Positions 8,752 through 17,554 of a DNA stretch of 64,000 nt are shown here, in pieces. The translations under genes and the position numbers were made by a program. Source of the DNA: Gluconacetobacter dulcium (lineage in GTDB: Bacteria > Pseudomonadota > Alphaproteobacteria > Acetobacterales > Acetobacteraceae); contig NZ_JABEQN010000004.1 of NCBI RefSeq assembly GCF_014174165.1, forward strand, positions 124,001 to 188,000. The letters run 5' to 3'. Each line of letters opens with the position of its first letter. Within the stretch, counting starts at the first letter, position 1. A model generated the notes under the pieces. The model was not told the DNA's origin. It worked only from the letters and a program-made list of their open reading frames with translations, and did not search any database.

Positions 8752-9918
8752 TCAAGGCGCGCTCAGATTGAGCGTGTTCATATCATCCTCGACATAATAG
8801 AAACCTTTGTTGTCCGGTGTCATGGCCAGGCCGAAGAGATCGCCGTTGCCGGGCGGTTGCTGCGCCTGGTCGCTGTCCACCCATTGCGCGTAGATCTGTT
8901 TTTTGGCGTCCGGGTCGATTTCGACGACCTGCCCGTTGCGCCCGTTGGCGACCAGCAGGTGATGTCCGGGCACCCAGATCATCGCCAGGGGCCAGTTCAG
9001 CAATCCCCCCTTGGTAATGACCCGCCCCACCGCGTCGTTCTGGCGTGTGACCGGGTCCGTGCGGTTCACCGCATTGTCGATGGCGGTGACTTCCTCGTCA
9101 TACCCGTCGGTCACGTAAAGCGTGCCATCGGTGTCGAGGGCGAGGCCGGTCGGGCCAAAGAGAAAATTGTCGCGATCCGCGCGTCCGGCGAACCCGCTGG
9201 CGACGACCGTCTGCTTTTCGAGAACCGGCGGCTGACCAGATGGAATGCGCAGATTCATCCGCAGTACGGTCGCATTGTGCAGGATCGGCGGATAATGGGT
9301 GACGGGGTCGCGCACATCGGGCGCCGGCAGGCCGGCGGCGGCCATCGAGATGAACAGCACGGCGGAATCGCCGTTATCGATGCTGGCGATATCGCCCCAT
9401 GGGCCGGTGATGAGGGGTCCCTTCCATGCCTCGGTGAACGTGCCGTTGGCGTCGAAGACGAGCACGCAACCGTCGCCCTTCGTCCCGGTCGTGCCGTCCT
9501 TGCTCGGCGTGCTGCCGACAATGACCCACCCGGATTTCAGGATTGTCAACGCGGTCGTAAAGCCGATTCCTCCCGGGCAGGCGGCAAGGTTGGGTGGCAC
9601 GCTCGCAAAAAGCCGCGATGTCTTCGTCGCGGGCGAATAGACGACAAGCGTCGTGCCGGTCCCTTGAAGATTGGTGATGTTGTTGAAATTCGTGACCATC
9701 ACCTCGTCCTTGTGCAAGACACCCATGTCTTGCGGCACCAGGAAGACGGCGTAGGGGTTCAGGTCGCCATTGCCGGGGCTTGTGGAAGCGAGCATCATGT
9801 GGCGGTGGATCGTCTCCAGGAAGCCTTTGGGGGCCGCCGCGGCATGTTGGCTCCCGCAGGCCCAGGCGGCGCCGACAAAGGCAAGGGCGGAGAGAATGGA
9901 GCGCATCGTGGGTCTCAT
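8752..9918 (-). CDS. Exported NHL/SMP-30-like beta-propeller protein
   Basis: A 388-residue protein with a signal peptide (about 1-28, ending near AAAAP) and repeated propeller strands such as FGPTGLALDTDGTLYVTDG near residue 262 and FGLAMTPDNKGFYYVEDD near the C-terminus. No catalytic residues can be assigned, so binding or lactonase-like activity are both open. Its stop lies 11 bases before the efeB ATG and it follows the porin by about 120 bases, so it is the second gene of the porin-efeB operon. ATG at 9918 is chosen because it opens the signal peptide; TTG at 9951 and ATG at 9906 are alternatives. Confidence 0.75.
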   Translation of the reverse strand: MRPTMRSILSALAFVGAAWACGSQHAAAAPKGFLETIHRHMMLASTSPGNGDLNPYAVFLVPQDMGVLHKDEVMVTNFNNITNLQGTGTTLVVYSPATKTSRLFASVPPNLAACPGGIGFTTALTILKSGWVIVGSTPSKDGTTGTKGDGCVLVFDANGTFTEAWKGPLITGPWGDIASIDNGDSAVLFISMAAAGLPAPDVRDPVTHYPPILHNATVLRMNLRIPSGQPPVLEKQTVVASGFAGRADRDNFLFGPTGLALDTDGTLYVTDGYDEEVTAIDNAVNRTDPVTRQNDAVGRVITKGGLLNWPLAMIWVPGHHLLVANGRNGQVVEIDPDAKKQIYAQWVDSDQAQQPPGNGDLFGLAMTPDNKGFYYVEDDMNTLNLSAP

Positions 9919-10000
9919 GAGGTTTGCACCCGGAGCATTTCCACCGAACAACAGGTTCGATGGAAATTTTCTGGTTTGTTGTTTTTTACGAGCGGTTTAA

Positions 10001-10028
10001 CCTTTTCGAACGCACGCGTTCAAAAAGG
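10001..10028 (-). terminator. Strong hairpin just after the oprB gene
   Basis: A 12-bp stem (10001-10012 with 10017-10028, a single mismatch that becomes G-U in RNA) closes a 4-base loop. It starts 8 bases beyond the porin stop and lies before the propeller gene. On the minus strand no uninterrupted U-run follows, so it is more likely a partial terminator or an mRNA-stabilising 3' end that lets the porin be made in excess over the downstream genes. Confidence 0.55.
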
Positions 10029-10035
10029 ATATGCT

Positions 10036-11523
10036 CTAGAAAGCGATGTTCGAGCGGAGGCCGATGACCGCGATGTCCTTGATCCGCCGGTCGGGATGGA
10101 GCGGATTGGGCACGCCGCCCGAGGGGTTGAAGATGTACTGGAAATCGGGCTGCAATTGCAGCCAGCCCGTCATCTGGCATTGGTACATCAGTTCCATGTA
10201 GGATTCGCCGCCCTGCGCGGGGCTGTAGGCGCCGGTATATCTGCGAACGGCACGATCGTAATTCGCCAGCGCGCTGCTGACATGGGTGTACCCCATGGCG
10301 AGGCCGAGCGTATCGTCCTGCCGGTACGGCAGCGGGTCTTTGAAGGTGAAGCCGAAATTCATGCTGAAATCGATGGGAACACGATCGGCCTGGGGCGTGC
10401 CCATGGCGCGGCCAAAGACGTTGAATGTCCGGTTGGGATCGACATGGCTGCGCCAGAGCATCTGGTCCGCGACCGCATAGAAACTGAACGCGCCCCGATG
10501 GGTCAGGGCTGTGCCGTTACTGGCGGGCGAGGCCAGCGCATTGCCCGTATTGTCCCAATACTGGTCGGAAAATGGTTCCGAATCATACCATCCGCCAATA
10601 CGGTAGACGCGCGAAAGCGCCTCTACCTCATCGGGCGAGACCATGGCCCCCAGCCCCGGATAAACATATTGGAATTCCACGATCGCCATGACGCCTCGAT
10701 TGAGGACGAAACTGGTGCCCGACCGATTGCTCTGCTGGGCGTCGCCCGAGACGTTATAGGCCGGGCTGCCGCTGAAGATGCCAGCTTGCACGTAAAGCGG
10801 CGTCGTAAGCCAGTATTTGCCGCGCACGCCAAGCGCGGATAGCGGATAGGCTGGACCGCCGCCCGGCAGATCGGCGGAGGGGACCATCGGCCAGCCGAAC
10901 ATGGTGTTGGCGAACACAAGCGCGTTGCTGCTGACCATCCATTCCTGATCGAGACTCTGTTGGCCGATCTTGATGTCCAGCTTCTGCTGGTCGAGAAGCT
11001 TCTGATCGAACCAGAGTTCCCAAAGCCGCGTCGAACGGTCGGCTTCGATGCCGCTGATGGTCTGATAGGCGTCGAGATTGTCGGCGCTGAGGTTGCGGCC
11101 GTGGACCTGCTCCATGCTGACCTGGAATGTTCCGCCATACCAGCCGAAGGCGCGCTGGGTGTTCATCTGAAGTACTGCCACGGTCAGGCCGTCATAATCG
11201 GCACCGCGACGCATGCCGCCGGAAGGATTGCCGAACACCTCGGATGTTTCCTGGACGGCGAGTACGATACCGGCTTTTCCCAGTTCCGAGCGCAGGCCCC
11301 ACATGTTGCCGAGCAGATTCGCGCTGCGCTTCCAATTGTCGAGAAAACCGAAGACGCCGTTTGACGATTCGTCTCCGGCCGCCGCTGCGTTACCCATATT
11401 GACCATCGGCGCGACCGCGTGAGCGCTGGTGCCGGTAAGCAGAAACGTTACGATGAAGCCACATATTCGCCGGGAGTGAGGATTCTTCCCGCCTTTTTGT
11501 CTGATGCGCTCACGATAAGACAC
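10036..11523 (-). CDS. OprB-family carbohydrate-selective porin
   Basis: A 495-residue outer-membrane beta-barrel. After a signal peptide (hydrophobic CGFIVTFLLTG, cut near SAHA) the mature N-terminus has the OprB-type start with LGNMWGLRSELGKAGI. Later blocks typical of the family include KIGQQSLDQEWMVSSN, the GWPM segment, and a C-terminal strand ending in Phe (LRSNIAF). I start at the GTG at 11523 because the AT-rich promoter region and the Fur-box-like array lie just upstream; the frame itself opens at a TTG at 11583. First gene of the operon with the propeller, efeB and lipoprotein. The substrate is unknown and sugar transport should not be assumed. Confidence 0.85.
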   Translation of the reverse strand: MSYRERIRQKGGKNPHSRRICGFIVTFLLTGTSAHAVAPMVNMGNAAAAGDESSNGVFGFLDNWKRSANLLGNMWGLRSELGKAGIVLAVQETSEVFGNPSGGMRRGADYDGLTVAVLQMNTQRAFGWYGGTFQVSMEQVHGRNLSADNLDAYQTISGIEADRSTRLWELWFDQKLLDQQKLDIKIGQQSLDQEWMVSSNALVFANTMFGWPMVPSADLPGGGPAYPLSALGVRGKYWLTTPLYVQAGIFSGSPAYNVSGDAQQSNRSGTSFVLNRGVMAIVEFQYVYPGLGAMVSPDEVEALSRVYRIGGWYDSEPFSDQYWDNTGNALASPASNGTALTHRGAFSFYAVADQMLWRSHVDPNRTFNVFGRAMGTPQADRVPIDFSMNFGFTFKDPLPYRQDDTLGLAMGYTHVSSALANYDRAVRRYTGAYSPAQGGESYMELMYQCQMTGWLQLQPDFQYIFNPSGGVPNPLHPDRRIKDIAVIGLRSNIAF

Positions 11524-11551
11524 TTGTTTCGTTCCATGCAGATGCGACTTA

Positions 11552-11610
11552 ATATTAATTTCATGTGCGGCAATGTTTTGCAATAGATTTTCATAATCAT
11601 TCTCATTTTC
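11552..11610 (-). promoter_or_regulatory. Fur-box-like array and promoter of the oprB-efeB operon
   Basis: On the minus strand, bases 11610-11587 read as four tandem hexamers GAAAAT, GAGAAT, GATTAT, GAAAAT. The inner 15-mer TGAGAATGATTATGA (11605-11591) matches the 7-1-7 Fur consensus TGATAATnATTATCA at 12 of 14 defined positions. It is an isolated AT-rich island in very GC-rich DNA. A possible -10 (TAATAT, 11557-11552) follows 20 bases after TTGCAA. Iron regulation of an EfeB operon is biologically coherent. The responsible regulator could be Fur or another Fur-family protein. Confidence 0.7.
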
Positions 11611-11728
11611 AGGGAACGGAAACGGTCGGGTCGCGTTTCAAGGGATTCGGGTCTTGGAACGGGCGCGACCGCAGGCCAGGCGGTTCGGGACGATGGAGCC
11701 GGTCAGACGACGTCGTGTCGTTCGGCGA

Positions 11729-14218
11729 TCAGCGCGTCCGGAGGCTCTTGCCGCGCGGTCTGTCTGTCCGCTTGTAGGTGTTCGGACCAGGGGGGTGATC
11801 GCTGGATCTGCCGTCGCCGGATTGGCTGCGAGGTCCATGACCGGGGTGTTTCGATACCGGGCGTCCCCGCCCGGCTTCGTCCGCGCGGGCGCGGCTGCTC
11901 TGCTGGCGCAGAACGTCTTCGATCCAGTCGTTGAGGCGGGCGGTGGCGTCTTCGGCGTCTTCGCTCGCGCGGTAGGCGTCGGGGAAGCGCAGGGCCAGCC
12001 AGCGCCAGGCGACCAGGCGCTTGTGGCGTTTTTCCGCGCGTTCCAGCTCGACGCGATCGGCGCGTTCGGCGGGGGGGAGGCGGCCGGTGCCGGGGGGAAT
12101 GACCGGACGGTCGGCGGCGTGATCGGCGGCCCACTGGACGAGGCGCTGGATGCCGTTGTCGCGGTCGTCCACCGGGCACATCGCATAGACCCAGCGCTGG
12201 GCCAGCGTCAGGCCGGTGACACCTTCCAATGCGGTGGCGATGGCGAACGCCTGCTCCATGTTGGCCAGGCGGTAGTTCGGGTCGTCATGGCGCAGCACGG
12301 CGCGGCGGATGCGCGACAGCACGCCGAACAGGCTCTCGGACCCGATTTCGGCCGCGACCGCCTGGATGATGTCGGAATCGGGCTGGACCTGCGGGCGCAG
12401 GTCGGTCGGTTCGGCCGGTGGCGCGGCGAGCATGGTGCGCACGAACGCGGCGCTACCCGCGCCGGCCAGCACCGCCACGATGCCCTGTTCGTGCTTGCCG
12501 TAGCGGCCGGCGCGGCCGCCGATCTGCTTGACCTCCTGCGCGTTCAGGTCGCGGGTCTGGGTGCCGTCGAACTTGCGCAGGGCGGTGAAGATCACGCGCC
12601 GGATCGTCAGGTTCAGGCCCATGCCGATGGCGTCGGTGGCGATCAGGATATCGGCGGCGCCGTCGTTGAAGCGCTGGGCTTCGGCCCGGCGGACCTCGGG
12701 GCTGAGGGCGCCGTAGACCACGGCGACCTTGCGGCCGCGTGCGACCAGCAGGGCGCGCAGGTCCAGCACCTCGCGCCGTGAGAAGGCGATCAGCGCGTCA
12801 TGCGGTTTCAGGTCCTTGATCTGGACCGCCTCGCTGGCGGTGACCAGCGGGCCTTTGCGTTCCAGTCGGACTTCATCCAGCGGGTCGCCGCAGAGTTCGG
12901 CGATGCGGCGGACCATCGGCACGCAGTCAGGGGCGCCCAGTACGTAGAGGTGCCGCGCGGGGGCGCCCATGATCGCCGCCGTCCAGGCCGCGCCGCGATC
13001 GGGGTCCGACAGCATCTGGGCTTCGTCGATGATGGCGACGTCGACGGGGTTGTGCAGCGGGCACATCTCGACCGTGGCGGCAAGGTGGCGGCTGCCGGGG
13101 ACGTCGATCCGCTCTTCGCCCGTTGCCAGCGAGGTGGGGACGCCGCGCGCGGTCAGGGCTTCGCGGAATTCGTGGGCCAGCAGGCGCAAGGGGGCCAGGG
13201 CCATGCCGCTTTCGGCCCGTGCCAGGGCTTCCAGCGCCGTGTGGGACTTGCCGCTGTTGGTCGGGCCGGTGACCAGGGTGATCCGGCGCTTCAATGCGCG
13301 TGCGGTCTTGAAATGTGCGGCGTAGCGATCGAGTGCCGCGACGCGGGCGATGACGGCGTTGCCGACCTTGCGGGTGCCGGCGTCGGGAACCAGGGCGGGG
13401 GTGGTGGGGGCGCCGCCGCGCCATTCCGGCAGGTGCTTGCGCAGCGCCACCAGTTCCCTGGGGTCGAATTCCCAGTGCTCCGTGCCGTCCGGCTGCGGCA
13501 CGCGGCGGGCGACGGGCAGGCGGTTTTCGGCGATCCAGCGCAGGGCTTCCTTGCCCGAGCAGCGCAGCAGGCGGGGGACCTCGGAGAAGCCGACCAGGCT
13601 GGCTTCCCATTCCTGCAGCCGGCGTTCTTCCTCGGTGCGGCGGGTGCGGGCGGCCTGTTCGATGGCCTCCTGTTCCTGCCGCCTGATGTCGGCGTCGCGC
13701 CGCATGCCCTCGACGAAGCCCGAGCGCGGGTCCAGCGCGAAGGCTTCGGCCACCGCGCGCGACAGGGTTTCGGTCTCGGCGGGGGTCAGGACGCGGCCGG
13801 TGCCGTCGAACAGGTCGGCGCGGATGGTTTCGACCGCCGCCTCGGGGGTGGGGGCGGTGGCCCGCAGGCGCGCGCGGATGACGGCGGACAGCGCATCGAG
13901 CAGCCGGGCGTCATCGGGTTCGGGGTCCTCGATCGTGGCGGCGGCGGCTTCGGTATCCGCGCGGGTGACCCACACCTGGCCCGACCGGCGGGTGAGGTCC
14001 ATCAGGCGCGAGCCCCACGGCTTGCGGCGTACGGTACACAGCGCCGCGCGGAAAGTTGCATCGTCGACGCGATCCTGCCCCGGTGTCAGGGCACGGGCGA
14101 TCGTGCGTTCCAGTTTGGGCAGTTCGCGGGTTTCGACGGTCAGGCCGGTTTCGGCAATGGCGGCGGCGACGGCGCTGACGGCGGGGGAATTGGATGTCAT
14201 ATCCGGTTTGTGCGCCAT
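11729..14218 (-). CDS. SUV3-type superfamily 2 RNA helicase
   Basis: An 829-residue helicase resembling mitochondrial SUV3 and its alphaproteobacterial relatives. Walker A is GPTNSGKSHTAL near residue 313 and the motif II box is IIDEAQ near 384. The second RecA domain carries YGALSP and motif VI as KQIGGRAGRYG near 548, matching the SUV3 QIAGRAGR pattern. About 290 residues precede the helicase core and contain no domain I can name; the C-terminus is a basic, low-complexity tail. SUV3 proteins unwind RNA in degradosome-like complexes; here the role is inferred. It is divergent from the ferredoxin-NADP reductase gene. Confidence 0.85.
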   Translation of the reverse strand: MAHKPDMTSNSPAVSAVAAAIAETGLTVETRELPKLERTIARALTPGQDRVDDATFRAALCTVRRKPWGSRLMDLTRRSGQVWVTRADTEAAAATIEDPEPDDARLLDALSAVIRARLRATAPTPEAAVETIRADLFDGTGRVLTPAETETLSRAVAEAFALDPRSGFVEGMRRDADIRRQEQEAIEQAARTRRTEEERRLQEWEASLVGFSEVPRLLRCSGKEALRWIAENRLPVARRVPQPDGTEHWEFDPRELVALRKHLPEWRGGAPTTPALVPDAGTRKVGNAVIARVAALDRYAAHFKTARALKRRITLVTGPTNSGKSHTALEALARAESGMALAPLRLLAHEFREALTARGVPTSLATGEERIDVPGSRHLAATVEMCPLHNPVDVAIIDEAQMLSDPDRGAAWTAAIMGAPARHLYVLGAPDCVPMVRRIAELCGDPLDEVRLERKGPLVTASEAVQIKDLKPHDALIAFSRREVLDLRALLVARGRKVAVVYGALSPEVRRAEAQRFNDGAADILIATDAIGMGLNLTIRRVIFTALRKFDGTQTRDLNAQEVKQIGGRAGRYGKHEQGIVAVLAGAGSAAFVRTMLAAPPAEPTDLRPQVQPDSDIIQAVAAEIGSESLFGVLSRIRRAVLRHDDPNYRLANMEQAFAIATALEGVTGLTLAQRWVYAMCPVDDRDNGIQRLVQWAADHAADRPVIPPGTGRLPPAERADRVELERAEKRHKRLVAWRWLALRFPDAYRASEDAEDATARLNDWIEDVLRQQSSRARADEAGRGRPVSKHPGHGPRSQSGDGRSSDHPPGPNTYKRTDRPRGKSLRTR

Positions 14219-14401
14219 TGCGCGTCATCTCACAACGGTTGTGCGTGGGGCAGATCTGCCCGTGTCTCAACCCTCCGATCGCGGTTTTGTGCTGGCATCG
14301 GGGGCGTAGGGTGCTTAAACATCTCTCCCTCCTGCACGAACGGGGCGCATGCCGCGGGTCGTGGCCTATGAGTTCCTGTCATGACGGAGAGTTCTGATCT
14401 C

Positions 14402-15307
14402 ATGTCCGATACGTTGACCATGCCTGTTGGGACCACCCCTGTCGGGACCCTGCCTGCGGAGGCCGTGCCGAGCGGTCTGGAACCCGTTCCGGGTGAGGCT
14501 GGCGTGTATCATCTGGCCGAGCCGACCAAGACCTACGGCCATCTGAATGCCGAGACGGTCCTGACCGTTCATCACTGGACCGATCGTCTGTTCAGCTTCA
14601 CCACCACCCGCGATGCCGCGCTGCGGTTCGAGAACGGGCAGTTCGCGATGATCGGCATCGAGGTCGAGGGCAAGCCGCTGCTGCGCGCCTATTCGATCGC
14701 GAGCGCGAATTACGAGGAACAGCTCGAATTCCTCTCCATCGCCGTGCCCGACGGCCCGCTGACCTCGCGCCTGCGGCACGTCAAGCCGGGCGACAAGGTG
14801 CTGATCGGCCGCAAGCCCACCGGCACGCTGCTGCTGGACAATCTGCGCCCCGGCCGCAACCTGTATTTCCTCTCGACGGGTACCGGGCTGGCGCCGTTCA
14901 TGAGCCTGATCAAGGACCCGGCGGTTTATGAGCGGTTCGACAAGGTGATCCTGAGCCATACGGTGCGGATTTCGGGCGAACTGGCCTATGCCAACCATAT
15001 CCGCCACGAACTGCCGCAGCATGAATTCCTGGGCGAGGATGTGTCGGGCAAGCTGCTGTACTATCCGGCGGTGACGCGAGAGGAATTCGCGGTGACCGAC
15101 CGCATCACCAAGCTGATCGAGTCCGGCAAGATCTTCACCGATCTGAATATTCCGGAACTGGACCCCGAGCATGACCGCGTGATGATCTGCGGTTCGCCCG
15201 AAATGCTGGCCGACACCGAAGCACTGCTGGAATCCCGCGGCTTCGACGAGGGCAACAATTCGAAGCCCGGTGCCTATGTGGTCGAAAAGGCGTTCGCCGA
15301 ACGCTGA
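14402..15307 (+). CDS. fpr: Ferredoxin/flavodoxin-NADP+ reductase
   Basis: A 301-residue FAD enzyme moving electrons between NADPH and ferredoxin or flavodoxin. The FAD-binding motif RAYSIAS is present near residue 97, followed by SRLRHVKPGDKVLIG, the NADP-binding STGTGLAPF near 160, and ICGSPEML near 263. The ATG at 14402 has GGAGAG 12 bases upstream and is chosen over one 21 bases earlier; the first 30 residues are Pro/Thr-rich and longer than typical. It is followed 13 bases later by glutathione reductase, so both may supply redox defence from one transcript. Confidence 0.9.
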   Translation: MSDTLTMPVGTTPVGTLPAEAVPSGLEPVPGEAGVYHLAEPTKTYGHLNAETVLTVHHWTDRLFSFTTTRDAALRFENGQFAMIGIEVEGKPLLRAYSIASANYEEQLEFLSIAVPDGPLTSRLRHVKPGDKVLIGRKPTGTLLLDNLRPGRNLYFLSTGTGLAPFMSLIKDPAVYERFDKVILSHTVRISGELAYANHIRHELPQHEFLGEDVSGKLLYYPAVTREEFAVTDRITKLIESGKIFTDLNIPELDPEHDRVMICGSPEMLADTEALLESRGFDEGNNSKPGAYVVEKAFAER

Positions 15308-15320
15308 TCGGGAATCCGAC

Positions 15321-16718
15321 ATGACGTATGATTTCGACCTGTTCGTCATCGGTGCGGGGTCGGGCGGTGTGCGTTGCGCGCGCATCGCCGCCGCGCACGG
15401 TGCTCGCGTGGCCGTCGCCGAAAACCGGCATTGGGGCGGCACCTGCGTCAATCTGGGGTGCGTGCCCAAGAAGCTGATGGTGCAGGCCGCCGAATATGGC
15501 GATCTGGCCCGTGACAGCCATGGGTTTGGCTGGGAGGTCGCCCCCGGCCATCATGACTGGGCGGCGCTGATCGCCGCCAAGGACCATGAGATTACGCGCC
15601 TGAACGGCATCTATGTCTCGATGCTGGAAAAATCCGGGGTGAGGCTGTTTACCGGCACCGCCCGGTTCGAGGATGCGCATACCGTCGTGATCGGGCCGGG
15701 CGCGTTGGCGCCCGACGCGCCGGTGCGGCGCGTGACGGCGGCGCGGATCGTGATCGCGACCGGGTCGCGGCCGGATCTGCCCGAGATTCCGGGAATCGAG
15801 CATGCGATTTCCTCAGACCAGGCGTTTCATCTCGACGCGCGGCCGAAGCGGGTGTGCATGGTCGGCGGCGGTTATATCGGCGTGGAGTTCGCCGGTATCT
15901 TCCAGGGGCTGGGGTCGGAGGTCGATCTGGTCTATCGCCAGCATCTGCCGCTGCGCGGGTTCGACCATGATCTGCGCACGGCGCTGCACGAGGCCATTGA
16001 GAGCAGGGGTATCCGGCAGCATGCCGGGCGGTCGCCGGTTGCGATCCGTGCCCATGGCAGCCACTACACGGTCGAACTGGATAATGGCGCGAAGATCGAG
16101 ACCGATTGTGTGTTCTTCGCGACCGGGCGCAATCCGAATGTGGATGCGCTGGGGCTGAACCATGCCGGTGTGTCGGTGACGGCGGGTGGGCGGATCGTCG
16201 TCGATGCCATGGGCGAGACCAACGTGCCGGGCATCTTCGCCATCGGTGACGTGACGAACCGGATGAACCTGACGCCGGTTGCCATTGCCGAGGGCCATAG
16301 TCTGGCCGATCGTCTGTTCGGTCACGGACATCCGCGCGAATGGTCGCTGGAGACGACGCCCAAGGCCGTGTTCTTCTCGCCGCCGCTGGCCAGTGTCGGC
16401 CTGACCGAGAGCGAAGCCGCGCGCGAGGGCAATGTCGATATCTATCTGGCGCGCTTTACGCCGATGCGTCACACGCTCAGTGGCCGCACGCGCAAGACGG
16501 TAATGAAGCTGGTGGTGGATCAGGCGAGCCAGAAGGTCGTCGGTGCGCACATGCTGGGTGACGATGCGCCGGAGATGATGCAGGGGCTGGCCATTGCCGT
16601 GACGGCGGGGCTGACCAAGCAGGATTTTGACCGCACGGTCGGCATTCATCCGACCTCGGCCGAGGAGTTCGTGACCATGCGGACGCGCACGCGGGTCACG
16701 GAGCGGTCCAGCGACTGA
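15321..16718 (+). CDS. gor: Glutathione-disulfide reductase
   Basis: A 465-residue FAD/NADPH disulfide reductase that regenerates glutathione. The N-terminal Rossmann motif is VIGAGSGGVRCAR, and the redox-active disulfide is GGTCVNLGCVPKK near residue 43. The NADP domain opens VGGGYIGVEFAG near 179, and the C-terminal active-site base lies in GIHPTSAEEFVTMR. The ATG at 15321 gives the normal family start (MTYDFDLFVIG). Close spacing to fpr suggests co-expression. A rho-independent terminator follows. Confidence 0.95.
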   Translation: MTYDFDLFVIGAGSGGVRCARIAAAHGARVAVAENRHWGGTCVNLGCVPKKLMVQAAEYGDLARDSHGFGWEVAPGHHDWAALIAAKDHEITRLNGIYVSMLEKSGVRLFTGTARFEDAHTVVIGPGALAPDAPVRRVTAARIVIATGSRPDLPEIPGIEHAISSDQAFHLDARPKRVCMVGGGYIGVEFAGIFQGLGSEVDLVYRQHLPLRGFDHDLRTALHEAIESRGIRQHAGRSPVAIRAHGSHYTVELDNGAKIETDCVFFATGRNPNVDALGLNHAGVSVTAGGRIVVDAMGETNVPGIFAIGDVTNRMNLTPVAIAEGHSLADRLFGHGHPREWSLETTPKAVFFSPPLASVGLTESEAAREGNVDIYLARFTPMRHTLSGRTRKTVMKLVVDQASQKVVGAHMLGDDAPEMMQGLAIAVTAGLTKQDFDRTVGIHPTSAEEFVTMRTRTRVTERSSD

Positions 16719-16743
16719 ACTGTGCGATGTTGCCCGTTCCGGA

Positions 16744-16772
16744 CGCGCGCCGGATCGGGCAGCGCGCGTTTT
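16744..16772 (+). terminator. Terminator after gor
   Basis: A 7-bp all-G/C stem (16744-16750 with 16762-16768) and an 11-base loop are followed directly by TTTT. It lies 26 bases after the gor stop and before the convergent small exported protein. Overlapping alternative stems (TGCCCG with CGGGCA) would give a longer hairpin. Confidence 0.7.
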
Positions 16773-16785
16773 CCTGGCGGATGAC

Positions 16786-17148
16786 TTAGCGCGGCGTGAC
16801 CCAGCCATTGCCTGTGGCGTCGCCGAGCTGGCCCTGACCGTAGGGGCTGCTGCTCTGATAGGCGCTGCCGAAGCGTGACAGGTCGGTGCCGGTGACCGCG
16901 TCGCGATGCACGTTGGCTTCGTGATCCGGGTCCGGCCCATGCGTCATGTCCATCGACGGTGCGTCCTGATAGCCGGGCGGCAGGCTGCGACGGCCTTTGA
17001 CGGTCAGGTCTTCGCCGCGCTGGGCTTCGACCCCGTCCTGGTTCTGCGGATGCTGCTGCGTGTCGCCAGGTGCTGCGAGCGCGGGGACGGCAAGCAGGCA
17101 GAAGCCGGCCAGAAGCGGAAGCAGGCTGGTGCGGAATGTGGCCGGCAT
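16786..17148 (-). CDS. Small exported protein of unknown function
   Basis: About 120 residues starting MPATFRTSLLPLLAGF, a good Sec signal peptide ending near ALA|APG. The mature part is polar, rich in Asp, Gly, Gln and Ser, with no cysteine or recognisable domain; it looks disordered. The ATG at 17148 fits the signal peptide better than an upstream in-frame start at 17187. It stands alone, convergent with gor. I do not recognise a family; confidence that it is a real gene comes from the signal peptide and the sensible codon pattern. Confidence 0.6.
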   Translation of the reverse strand: MPATFRTSLLPLLAGFCLLAVPALAAPGDTQQHPQNQDGVEAQRGEDLTVKGRRSLPPGYQDAPSMDMTHGPDPDHEANVHRDAVTGTDLSRFGSAYQSSSPYGQGQLGDATGNGWVTPR

Positions 17149-17554
17149 GGGAAATCCTTCCATTTCATATGGGACACACCATGTCATGTGTGCCTTGGGC
17201 CGTTAAGACCCCTTCCATGCCGCAGGTGGGCGAGAGGGGGGCCTTGCGGGGCGATCCGTGGCATATGATAGCGACCTGTCCCTGTTCCAGCCGGTCTAGC
17301 CGATTGCGGCGGGCCGTTGCACGCCCGGAAAACATGGCAGGCAGGCGGGGAAAGCGGTGCATCGGTCATGCGGGCGTACGAATATGTCGTCCGGCGCCTG
17401 CGAGACGATGATCCTCTTTGCGTTGAGAGGCGATTTTCGACATAAAGGCTCCCCCGTTGCAAGGCCGGCCATCGGGGCGCGGGCTGGGGAAGATGGCGGC
17501 GCGCATCGCTGGGATGTCGCGACCGGACGATCAGAGGAATTTTAGGAACCGACC
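17149..17554. other. Gene-free stretch upstream of the DAHP synthase gene
   Basis: About 400 bases with no convincing coding frame. It must hold the promoter of the small exported protein (minus) and of the DAHP synthase (plus). The only element I can point to is the possible plus-strand promoter at 17418-17446. I see no tRNA, no leader peptide with repeated Phe/Tyr/Trp codons and no obvious attenuator. Confidence 0.5.
17418..17446 (+). promoter_or_regulatory. Possible promoter of the DAHP synthase gene
   Basis: TTGCGT (17418-17423), a 17-base spacer, then CATAAA (17441-17446), about 110 bases upstream of the ATG. Spacing is ideal but both boxes are only moderate matches to the sigma-70 consensus, so the call is tentative. 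Confidence 0.35.

Noticed and set aside
17188-17554. Leader peptide or attenuator for the DAHP synthase
   Set aside because: No short frame with clustered Phe, Tyr or Trp codons and no terminator/antiterminator pair could be found.
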